From Stercorarius parasiticus (taxonomy: Eukaryota; Chordata; Aves; Charadriiformes; Stercorariidae), in NCBI GenBank assembly GCA_013396915.1, contig VWZL01002213.1:763348-827347 (forward strand): DNA of 64,000 nt. Direction: 5' to 3'. Each line of letters starts with the position of its first letter. The first letter of the stretch is position 1. Under the pieces are notes generated by a model. That model did not search any database. It worked only from the letters and a program-made list of their open reading frames with translations, and was not told the DNA's origin. Made by a program: the position numbers and the translations under genes. This document shows positions 35,101 through 47,100 of the stretch, piece after piece.

Positions 35101-38100
35101 TAGTTTCAAGCAGCTTGGCAACGTGTGGAAAGGCCAGTGATAACGTGCTGAGTGAAACTGAAAAATTCAACCTAGCAGCTGCCATGGGGCCAGAGTATTT
35201 ATTCAGGAAGATGCGGTGAAGTTTTGTGAAGCAGTGGGGTTGGAGGACATTGGTTCTTCACAGGTTTTAAGCAGTTCCATTTGGTCTTAAGAAAAGACGT
35301 AATCTTTCAGGTTAAAGATTATGATTTGGGGATTTTTTACTCATTTTTATTTTGTTTTGGATGCTCATAGATTAAAATGGTTGGATCTTCTTGTTGTTTT
35401 TCCCTGGAAAGTTGCAGAATTAGTCTCTGGGAAGTTAATCACCTTTCTGTATAGAGGTAAATGGTACAGTCTGCTTGCTCTGCTTCTCCTAGGAGGTCTC
35501 TATTCCAAAATAAGCCAAAAGGGCAGAAGGGAAGGAGTTCATTGTGAGACACTGGCTATATACTGAGGCCATATGCTGCCATAGGACTCCAAGATATTAC
35601 CTCACTCACCGCCTGCTAGTGATGCAGTGAGTTTAATGCTGGTGCTCACCAGAGAGAAGAGCACAGAACTGACCAGCTGGGACTGCCGGACGGAGTCCAA
35701 GCAGCTGGAGTTTACAGATACCCAGTATAAAACCCACTAAGATGAATGGACAAGTGTGGCTATGCCAGGTTCTTTCTTGTCCACTCCTACTCTGGACCTT
35801 GGCTCAAATCAAAGTCTAATTCTGGGTGCCATGTGCCTGCCATGGGTGATGGGAGCTGTGCTGCTGTGACCACAGTCCAGACTTCCTCAGGTCCTACCTG
35901 CTCCTGGAGCTGTCCCTGAGGCACCTCTGGGACAGAATGACACATCCCGGGGTTTGTTTGAGGGGATTTCAAGCCAGACCCAGCTGCAGTTTCAGCTGTG
36001 CATCTAGTCCCACATCACGCTATCCCTAGCCAGGGCCCTTGGGGTGGGCTGGGATGGTTGCTGTACTTGATTCCCTGCCAGAGCCTTTCCAAATAAATGT
36101 CAGGTCTTTAGGAAGGTTGTGGCAGGGATGCAAGGTCTCTGCGTAGTAGGAAGAGGTATCTGAGGCAGGACAGAGAGTGAGCCTGGGCTTGCTGTGGCTT
36201 TGAGGACCCCTGCTCCATGTCTGATTCTTCAGAGAGGTCTGGGAGCAAAGGAACAGAGGCAGCTCTTGTGTTTGCTCCTGGTTCCCATGGCAGTGCTGCT
36301 TAGACTTCTACCCAAAAACATCCTCCAGACCAACTACCACCACTGCTCCAGGTGGTAAAATCAAAAGCTGCCGCTCTGTCCCTGTCTCAGGGTCCTTTGA
36401 AGCTGAAATCACTGTTCCTCTCCATAATTTTCTCATCTAAGAAATCTTTCATAGAATCACAGAATGGTTCGGGTTAGAAGGGACCTTAAAGATCACCTAG
36501 TTCCAACTCCCCTGCCATGGGCAGGGTCACCTCCCACTAGACCAGGCTGCTCAAAGCCCCATCCAGCCTGGCCTTGGACACTTCCAGGGATGGGGCAGCC
36601 ACAGCTTCTCTGGGCAACCTGTTCCAGTGTCTCACCACCCTCACAGTAAAGAATTTCTTCCTAATACCTAGTTTAAGTCTCCCCTCTTTCAGTTTAAAAC
36701 CGTTACCCTCATCCTATCATTGCACTCCCTGATAAAGTGTCCCTCCCCATCTTTTCTGTAGGCCCCCTTTAGGTACTGGAAGGGTCTTATAAGGTCTTTA
36801 GAGGAGGTAGTGGGAAAAAGAATTGGTTTGTGTTGCCTGCTGTGCTCAAAGCCAGAGGGAGCTGCTTATAGTAATGGAAAGATTGCTTGCACAGAGTATA
36901 AATGGCTCGGTATAAAAGGTGTTATTTATAAACTTACCGTCCTTGAGGCTACTAGCTGCTCTGAACGGATAAATATAGGTCTTCAGCTGCCTGTAACTGC
37001 AGCAGAGGCTCCCATTGTTTGCAGATGAACTTTTTTTGCCTTGTTTATAGTCTGTATAGGCAATGCTGTGGTTTATGCTCTTTTTCTCTTTTTTTAAAGT
37101 TCATTTAGATTGCCAGTGGCTTAACACGCAAACCAGTGTTTGTCTCGATACAGTACGGTGCTCCCAAATCTGCAAATTGATCAAAAGAGTAAAACTCTCA
37201 CAGGCGCCTTTCATAATCTTTATGATTAACCTTTTCTTTTAGGTCCGTGTGGGAATGATACAGTTTAGCTCAGCTCCCCACCTTGAATTCCCCCTGGATT
37301 CGTATCTAACCAAACAAGAAGTGAAAGACAGAATCAAGAGGATTGTGTTCAGGTCAGCTTATTTTACATCTCTTATCTTTTTCTGGGCTATGAATGATCT
37401 CTGGACTGGGAGTTTTTTGATGTCCAGACATCTCCGCTTCTGCTGTGCATACACCGACGTGATGCCCCCAGGGAGGGAGGTGGATGAACACTGTCTGTGG
37501 TCCATAGTCCACAGTCCCCTAAAAATGTGCAACCTGGTCTCTCTTTGTCAGTGGAAGTTGATAGGGGAGAAAGTTTTCAGTGTCCCACTGTAACGTAGTA
37601 AATAGGGGAGAGTTCTCCATGACCCTCCTGGCAGGTTTTTCTGGTTGTTTGTGCCAGGTGGTGGGTTACATCCTTCCAGGGAAAAGCAAGTGTGGCGTTC
37701 CTGCATGGCTGAGCAAAGGCAGGAGAGTGTGCATCTTCATTTTTTTGGTGGTTACGACTTCCTTTGTCCTACGAGGTAGTGACAAATTGCTGGTCCCTAG
37801 ATACCTGCACGTGTGTCTGCTGAATTCAAGATCATGTTTTCAGACGGAAACCTTTTCTCTTCCTGAATGTTAAGATGTTAAGACTTGGATGTCTTCCCAT
37901 GACCTCAGGAAATGGAGCCAGAAGCACTGTCCTTAGAGCTTCTCAAAATCCAAACTTTTAATCTCTGAGAAATACATTTGGATCTACAAAGAATCTGTCA
38001 ACTACCCCAAAATAACACTTGTTTTGGTGATAGATGAGGTACTGGTATGGCCTGCGGGTGGCTACTCCTTCTTTAGCTGATTTGCATTAGGGCTAAAGTT

Positions 38101-41100
38101 TAGCTCAGCCTTTCTCGTGGATGTCTGCTGCTCTCAGCATGAGGTACATATTGCAAGCAAATGTGATCATGTTTGACTTCTTCAAGCAAGATCAATTGGC
38201 TCAGTTTTTGTTGTATTGCTTTTGATAAGTTTATCAAATCAAGAAAACCTCTCATGTAATGTTACAGGAAAAACTTACCAGAAAACAAGATACACTCCTC
38301 CTCTTTGGCTGTTGCTTGAAAATCAGTGAGAGCAGAGAAAGTGAAGCAGTGTTTCGTGTCTGGCACTGAATTGATGACAACACATGGATGCTGACAGATC
38401 AAACAGAAATAATGACCTTGTGCTTGGCCGTTTCATCTAGTTTAATGAAAAGCTGACATTTCAAAGTAGATAAAATAGTTACGGATGGATTCCAGTTGGC
38501 TTCTGGAAAAACAGGGTGTTTGACGTCTCAGTTGAGAGGCTGCTTGATGTGCTTCTGATGAGCCTTTGGCCAGCAAGGCATTTCCCGACTTCAGCCGTAT
38601 GCTCCGGGTGCAGGGGCACTTGAAAGGAGGATGCACCAGACCAGAGTGAAGCTTTTGTGGTTTAGTCGGAGACTGCCGGTCTCTCTCTGTGAATCTCATT
38701 CAAATAGCTTTTGAGTTTATTGGCCAATTTCAACCTAATTTGATGTTGATCTCCGATGCCAAATTTACGACCAGTTTCTTTCATACAAGGCAATGGCTGG
38801 TTACAGGAGGGAGAAACCTTCTTAGTGCTGTTCCTGAGAAAAGGCAGCAGGTAAAGTTCACATCTCCTTTGGCTTCAGAAGATCCTTGTTGGAGTAATTC
38901 CTTAAACAGACATCTGCTGTGTCAAAACCCAGCAAACCTCCAAATGCAAATCAATAAGAAACTGAATATAATGAGCTTTGGTGCAGAGACTTTTATTATT
39001 AACTTTTTTCTAATCCTCAGGGCTCAAATGGGCACATCCTAGTGAGTTCATCAAGATCCAGTCATCGACCTGACTATGCACAATATATTTTCCCTCATGC
39101 ACAGCACTTTTGACTGAAGCATCTGACAGCTCCTGACATCTGGTCAGGAAGAGGCAGATTTGGACATGTTATGGAAACACGGTCATTGAGGGTGCTTTGA
39201 AATGGTGGAGTGCAGAGGAGGAAGTACCTAATTAAAGAAGTTCAAAGCAAAAGCAGCTGGAAATGTCTCCTCTGATATAGCAGCTTGATTATCAACAGGA
39301 CTGGGGTGTGTTCCCTGTGAGCTGAGCTGGGCTCTCTCTGGTATCAAACGTCCAGTTGGCGATGGCACAGTACAGAGCTCTCATGTCGTGGAGATGGAGA
39401 ACTACCAACAAAGGAAGAAGGAGACTCATGTCCATGCAGGATTTACCCTTTTGAGATAAGCAAATGTTTAGCCCTCCAACAACAAAAAGGGATAACATGA
39501 TGTAGGCAGGGATCAAAGCTGGAGACAATAGCTGAAGAACTTGCGGTGTAGGTTGCCCTTGGTTTTTACAGGGGACAAAAAGCTTTTGCCCAGTGTGTTG
39601 TGTTGTAGCAAGGTCTTAGCCTTGTGATGACTGTGTGGGGACCATAGGCGGTTGATGTGAAGCTTGAGTTGGTTGCGTTACGTGGGCGGCAGCAGGGGCT
39701 GGGGTTGGGGTGCCTGGATAGCCTAAGTCTCTTGAGTGTGGGAGGTGGATAGGGGGCTGGGGCTGATTTCACCCAGTCACCTTGTGATCTAGCTGCACAG
39801 TCCACCAAACCTCACCCTGCAAAAGAGAGCAGAGACCATCTCCTACCTCCTCTCCAGAGTCTCTGTTAGGTTGCCCATGGCTTTTACTTAAATAAAACTT
39901 CAGTGTTTGGCTCACGATGTAATCATTCCTCCTCAGCCTAACAGAGATGATAATTTTATATATAACTTTGATGATATTTCATGGTACATAGGACATGGAG
40001 CCCAGTCTTGAGTAGATATCTCTAACAGTCATTTAAAGTTAAGTCTTGAAAGCAAAGGAGGAAAGTCCCCACCCCACAGAGTTCACTAGCAAGAAATAAC
40101 AACTAGAGTAAATGCGTAACCCGTAAAAACAACCACACCTTGTCCTTGCCCTCCTAGACATCTGCATAAGTATAGCACTCCCCTTTTTTTATTCCCTTCT
40201 GCTTTATTTTCAACGCCCTTGGCAATGAGGTGCTCCTTCCCAGTTCAGATCCAGTATGCCATAACCAAAGAGACCCTGGGGCTGTGCAGACAGTGGCCAT
40301 AAGCCTGTGGGCCTGCATTAAGCAGCTCTTCTCTTGGGTGCTCTCTGCTGCAAGATGGACCTCTCTTTTCCTCCCCAGGGCTCTGAGCTGATGTGCAGCG
40401 TACCTCTCAAGCAGACAGCTCCAGTACCTACAGGCTCAGCAGGGCAGTCCTTGGTTTAAGGAGGCACCCAGCAGCCAGCAAATCTTGTTCTTTATAATCT
40501 CACAAGATACGAGTCTTAGTATTTCTAAAGCATCTTTTACTGAAGCTGTTCTCTGTCAAGCTGTAGCCTATTTTCTACTAAAATTGCATTCAAGGTTGCT
40601 TTTCCGTGGGAGTTATTGCTGCAAGGCTTGATGTCTGCCGTTCCCTAACACTTAGCAGCAGCCCGTTTTACCCGCTGATTTATGTTGCCACTGGAATGTG
40701 CCTCCTTTGGCATCCAAGTCCTTGTGTGGCTTCAGTACTTTGCTACTGGGAGGATTGCTGAGTATTGAACTAATCGCTTTCCACCTTAGAAAAGTTTCCT
40801 TCTCCAGGGCAGAGTTCAAGGGCTGTCAAAATACTGGGGTAGCTGGCTCCTATCTCCAAAACGAATAATGAGGGGTACAGCTTGTGTGAACGTCAGTGGC
40901 TGGTGCACCTTCTCTATCATACTAGCACCGCTGGCAAGCAACCTAGCAGATGAGGGTATTGCTTTTAATTGAGTTTAGCATGGGTTTAGACAACTGGAGC
41001 ATCAATTGGCTTTTCTTAATGTTTACTTTCCTAGTGTAAAAGGTACTGGTGAAGCCCTGAAGAAAGCATACCTTGTGTTCAGTCCTTCAGAGTTTCTAGG

Positions 41101-44100
41101 GGTACACTAAGAAGCTTTCAGCATTTGTATTTTCAGGAGCTTTACTACAGGATGGAAAAATGACTTTCTGTAGAAAATCAAATTAACCTGCAGATCAGCC
41201 AGGGAGAAAAAGGCCAGGGACTCTCTGGGCACTGCCGGACAGTGGCAAGCTGGGACGCATAGCTCCCTGCATTAGGTCTTGGTCTAAGAATGGCAGAAGG
41301 TCCCATGGAGGGAAAGGGATGATACGTGACAAGAATTTATAGCACATTTATGCATCAAGAGAAAGGAAGGCATTTTGAGGTGCTGGTCTGTGTTCATTTT
41401 GCCCACTTGTGTGTTTCTGACTTGAATACAAGAGGTTATTGAAAAACAGCTTTTCCACACAACTCTTGAAGAACTGACTGTGATTTTCAGATGGAATAAC
41501 AGAAGCAGTTGAGACATTTGTCGAAGTTGGAAATAAAACTCTAATATCTGAGAGCTCTGGTTCCTGCTCCAATTGCAGAAATGCTCTGCTGTGTGTTAAA
41601 AGTCTTCTGGAGGCCGCTCTGGGTTGGAGAGGAGGGAGGTAAGGGTGAGTAGATGGGACGTATGGATAGAAAGATGACAAGAATGACAGGATTAGACATC
41701 TCTGTGGATGTGTTCTGTGGCAACAGGCAGAAATATGCCAAGTTCCCCATTAACAGAGGGTGGAAATTTGAAAATCAAATGGTAAATTCATTAGCAGAAG
41801 AAGAGCTTTGATTTCTGCTTTCCTGATTTTATCTTCTTTCTTTCTAGAGGTGGGAGCACAGAGACAGGTCGGGCTCTGAAGTACATTCTTCACAAGGGAT
41901 TCCCTGGTGGCAGAAACTCAAGTGTCCCTGAGGTCCTGATCGTCATTTCAGATGGAAAGTCCCAGGGCAGCACCACAGTGCCTGCAATGCAGGTGAAAGA
42001 GAGACATACCACAGTTTTTGCAGTGGGAATCAAGTTTCCAAGGTAGGAAGCTTTCCACAGAGTTGGAAGGGGGAGGCCCAGCTAGCCAAATGGCAAGTCC
42101 TAACGAGTGAGGGGTGGTCTTGTGCTAGGTATGAGTTTTGGAAAGAGAAAAGGGGAATTTGTGGGGTAACACAGGCATGGAGGAGACACTAATTTGGTGG
42201 CTGGTGTGGAAGGAGGACCAAAGTTGGTGAAGGAAGCTCTTCCACTCAGTAGAGCTACGCTACTGCATGAGACTAAACACACCAGGATCTTGAAAACCGA
42301 AGGGTGTCATGGTTCTGCAACAGCTATTTGCTGCACAGGGCTTGTTTTTGATGCTCAATTCTTTGGGGATGACTAAGGGTCTTGTTACACAAATGGTTGA
42401 AGCCCACCTTGCTTGGCAGGTGGGAGGAGCTGCACGTGCTGGCTAGTGAGCCCACCGACCAGCACGTGTTCTTTGCTGGAGACGCCGATGATGCTGCCAA
42501 CGGCCTGTACAGCACCCTTACCGGCTCTGTCTGCAGTGCCACCGCTCCAGGTAACCCCTGTCCTGGCTCCTCCTTCACCCCCAAGCTTTGAGCTTGGACC
42601 ATGTCACTGAGCGAGAAAGATGAGGCGGTGTCAGAAAATGTGCAGGGGAATTGGCAGGTGTTGTGCTTTGAGGTAACCGGCTTCTGGTGCCCAAACTGGA
42701 TGGCATGCTTGCCAGCTACCTCTCTAAATACCTGTGAGCTGCAGGATCCTCAGTCTTTCTGTGTCCTGGTTCAGTTTTGAAAATGGGAATACTGGTCCTT
42801 GCTCATGTCATGGGGAATGGAGGGATAAACACATCTGCGTTAAATCTCGTAATGGACTTGGCTGTGTGTTAAAGAGAGGCCCCCAGGGGCTCACAAGAGA
42901 TGGAAAAGATAGAACTAGAGTGGTCCAGAGGTAGAAGAAAATCAAATGCACGAATGATGAAAGCACCAGAGGGGCTGAAAAGTTGTCATTGAACCCTGAA
43001 CTCAGCACTGCGAGTTTTATAGCAAAGCAAAGGAGGATGAATAGTGAGCACCCCAGAAAGTGGGGTAGGCTGGTGAGCTTGTCGACAAAAAATTTCTCTT
43101 CTGGGGTCTCATGGAAGCTGTTTAAAGCACTGCTTGGTATGCTGCTGGCAGGTAGATGAGGAAGGCTAACCCATTTCAAAGTGGTGCTCCACTGCCACCT
43201 AGACTTTGTATTTTGAGGCAATTGACCCTAGACTGGATTTGTTCTTTGCTACAGGCTGCAAAGTTGAATCCCACCCTTGTGAACGCAGGACTCTAGAGAC
43301 TGTGAAAGAGCTGGCTGGAAACTACGTGTGTTGGAAAGGCTCAAAGCAGCCAAATGCCGTGCGGGCTTCGCTGTGCCCTTTCTACAGGTGAGTTGGACAC
43401 CCACATCTCTAAATGGGAATGGGGCTGAGAGAAGATGAGAGATACAGTAATAAGGCTTTTATCTGACCGTGACTGTTTACTGGGATGAAGATACCCCAGG
43501 AGAGTGATGCATACATGGTCTCTAGACCGAGGAAGAGGCTCTCCCTGCTCTGACCATTGGCTGGTCTGGGAAGCAAAGGGTAAGAGGCGGAACTGAGACA
43601 AAGAGGCAGAAGATGATTAGCCCAAGAGCACCATAAATACTATAAATAGAATTGGGATTAGTTTCCTGCCTGTTGAACTGAGATGCTTTGCAGTTCACAC
43701 CTCTGTACTGACTGTGTGCCGCAGAGTGTTTCTAGGTCTGGCTCCCTGTGTTGGTGCTAGTCGTGTTTTCATCCGCACAGGCTTTCTTCCATTCAGAGAA
43801 GCCTCTTTTCCTTCGCTTGGCTGCCCTGGGGTGCTTGGGAGGGCCTGTCCTATGGAGAGACTCCAGCCACTGGCAAAAAATAACCCCCAGTCATAGTGTG
43901 GCAGTGTCAAAACCGGGATGCACACAAAGAGCTGCATTGTCAGGTCGATGGCAGTGAGCTGCATGAGGGAAACGTCCTCTTGCTCGGGTAGAGGAGGCTG
44001 GAGCTGAAAACCCATAAAGCATGTCAGGTCCTTCAAATAGTATTGTCACTGCAGTTGGTACAGCGGGAGAAATGCTATAAAAATGAGCTGTGAAGGGAAA

Positions 44101-47100
44101 GGCAGCTTCATGCTCTGCTGATAAAAATAGCTGAGTGAAAGTGGTGTTGCACAGAAATTGGTAGGGGGAATTGGTTTTCCTTTGAAGAGATGCTTCATGT
44201 GATTTTTTTAATAGCAGACAGTCAGACTGATGTTTGAAAATCACCCCGGATCTGGGCTGTGCATTGATAGCCTGCTGCAGATATGGTGGGGGATGATTGT
44301 ATGGATAATTTCAGGCACATCCTAATGTCTGTGAGCGTTTCCAGGTACTTGTACCTCGGAGCCAATGTGGGAGAGCAGAGCAGAGCAGCTCATGCCTCGC
44401 TTACAGCATCCCAAAAGTGATGGTTTTGGCCACAGTTGCCACAGTTTTGAGCAGCCCTAATGCAGAGCACTGGAAAATCGGTGGTATGCTGAAGCTGTAG
44501 GTATTGGAGAAATAGAGGGATGAAAAAAAGCAGAAATCATCTCACTGTCAGGAACCAAAGTTACCTGCCTTCTTACCTGTGACAAATATACACTTCTGCT
44601 CTAGGGTCTGGGTTTTTTTCATGTCACCTTAGGGCAGGGGAATGATGGAAGAAGTTGAAAAATTCCACTGGGAGGCACAGCTGAGGACTGAGGATTTCTT
44701 CCCAGTCTAAACCTTGCTTGTACACTGGTTACAGCTGGATAAGTTAGATGGCAGAATTAATATTGAATAAGAAATTCTCACTGCTGTTTTTCTTTTCGTT
44801 CCAATTCAGAGCAAGAAGTTTAACATATCTTCAGTAGCAAGTAAAAAAATAATCATTTGGAGCCTTAAAAATACATCCATAATCTTTAAATGTAAAAAGT
44901 TAAAGTAGAACTCAAAACGAAAAGAGTAGATTTGATGAAATGATGTTTTTAATTTTGCCACTCTGCTCAGAATGGATATTTTCTTTTGAAATACTTGTTT
45001 TGAAAAATTACATTTTCAAAGGGAGATTTGTTCCACTGAAAACACAGTCAGGTCAACCTTGAAGATACCGTGTTAATCTTTAAATTCATGATCGGTTTTT
45101 ATTCTTCCTGTTTCAGATGGAAGAGCGTCTTGATAAAACACCCATCCAGGTGCTTCCGAACTGTATGTCCAGGTAGGACTTAGCCTTTTTTAAAATTTTA
45201 TTTAAAAGCAGGAAAGAATAAGAAGATGGGGGTTTATTCTCACTTGTAAAAATTTTATTCTGAGTGAGAGAGTGTGATCCTTAGGAAGAAGTTGATATTA
45301 TGGCCTGGTATTTTGTCTCATGGGTATCTATGACCAGAGTTCTTCTGGATTAAAATATCTCCCCATCATTTCTCCTTCAACTTGAGGAGCCAGTTAATCC
45401 TCATCTGCTCGTGTTCCTGGGGCAGAAGCTTGCCCTGCTTCCCAATGCCTGCAGGGACCCACTGCTCTCCAGCTAGGGGAGTATGCAGTTGGATGCCTCC
45501 ACTCGTTCACTTGATACCATGAGCATCATCAGTTTAGCAGGGAAGTTGACACTTGCTGATTGCCAGACTGTTTTTGTGACACTGGAAATAGCTATGGTCC
45601 TTGAGTTCTGCCCTTAACCCTATCCTTTTGCTGCTTCAAATGACAGTAGCTTTATTTTCTTTGTCAGTACAACATTGTCCAAGCAGCAGGCCAGACTCTG
45701 ATCCCTTCATTGCTGGTGTAAATCTGGAAGGGCTGTGTGACTTTTAGTAATTCTTTATTTACACGAATGTAACTTCATTGGCGTTATTCCAAAGGAAATG
45801 AAGTGAGGTCACAGTCTGGTTTGCTCTCTTCACCACTGCCTGTTGGAGAGCCATCCCAAAATGAAATTGCCATGGAGGTGAGTGAGGTTGCACGTGGCCT
45901 CTTTCTTAAGAAAACGAGCTGTATCAGTCCTGTGAGATACATTGCATGGTTGTACAAGCACTTTGGGACGCCAGAAAGGCTAACTTCTAATTACGGAAAA
46001 ACCTAGGTTGTAAAGGTCCTCGGAAGTTACTGACTCCCACCTCCGGCTCAGAGCAGTTCTAGCTCCATAGTGAGGTCAGATGCTCAGGGATTTATTTTGG
46101 TAAGAAATAGCCTCAGGTTGCGCCAGGGGAGGTTTAGCATGGATATTAGGAAAAATTTCTTCACGGAAAGAGTTATCAAACATTGGAACAGGCTGCTTAG
46201 GGAAGTGGTGGAATTGCCATTCCTGGAGGCAGTTAAAAGACAGGTAGACATGGTGCTGAGGGACATGGTTTGGTGGTGGACTTCTCAGTGTTAGGTTGAT
46301 GGTTGGACTCAATGATCTTAAAGGTCTCTTCAAACCTAGACAATTCTGTGATTCTACGATTAGTTTGAACTCTGCAGCAAGATGGGCAGAGCTTTGACCC
46401 CTTTTCCAGTAATGGCGATGCTCACGCTGGCACAGGATGGGAAGGGGCAGGATCCCTGCTGACTCCCTGTCTTTCCCTTCCCTGGTCCCATTTAGAACCT
46501 TGTGACTCCCAGCCATGCCAGAACGGAGGCACGTGTGTCCCAGAGGGACTGGACAAATACCACTGCCTCTGCCCAGTGGGGTATGGAGGAGACATCCACT
46601 GTGGTAGGTGTGAACCTGCACTCTCCCTCCTTCCTTCTCGGCTGTGTCCTGCCCAGGGACAACTGGGGTTGGGCTGCAGCCTTTGGGCTTTTCTCCAGGA
46701 GACAGGCTGGGTTTGCTCTCATGCTGGTTATGACTGTGTCGGGTCCAGTGACCGGGTCTCGCTGCTCAGAAACCTTGGGGATATGGATAGCACCGACACT
46801 GACAGCCTCACCCTGCCATGGCTGCCTTAGTTTCTAAATGCAGGTGCCATGTGAACAGGGGAGCAGAGAAACTGCGAGAGACAGATATATCTTTTGGTCC
46901 GCTCCCTGCACACATAGGCCCAGGAGGCACTCCTGATTTGGAGGCTTCAATGTAAGAAACCCATAAAGTTCCTGAAAATGCTTTGTACTTACTTCCCCCA
47001 GAATCCGGACTCCCCCTTTAAAGTATCTTAGGGTGTTAAAGAGAGGGTCTGGTGCTTGTACTCTCTCTTTTCTCCATGTTATACTGAAACTTGGAGTGTT

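Noticed and set aside
45660..45800. Text reminiscent of an old amniote interspersed repeat (CTCTGATCCCTTCATTGCTG, AACTTCATTGGCG)
   Set aside because: Too diverged to assign to a family by eye; a consensus search would be needed.
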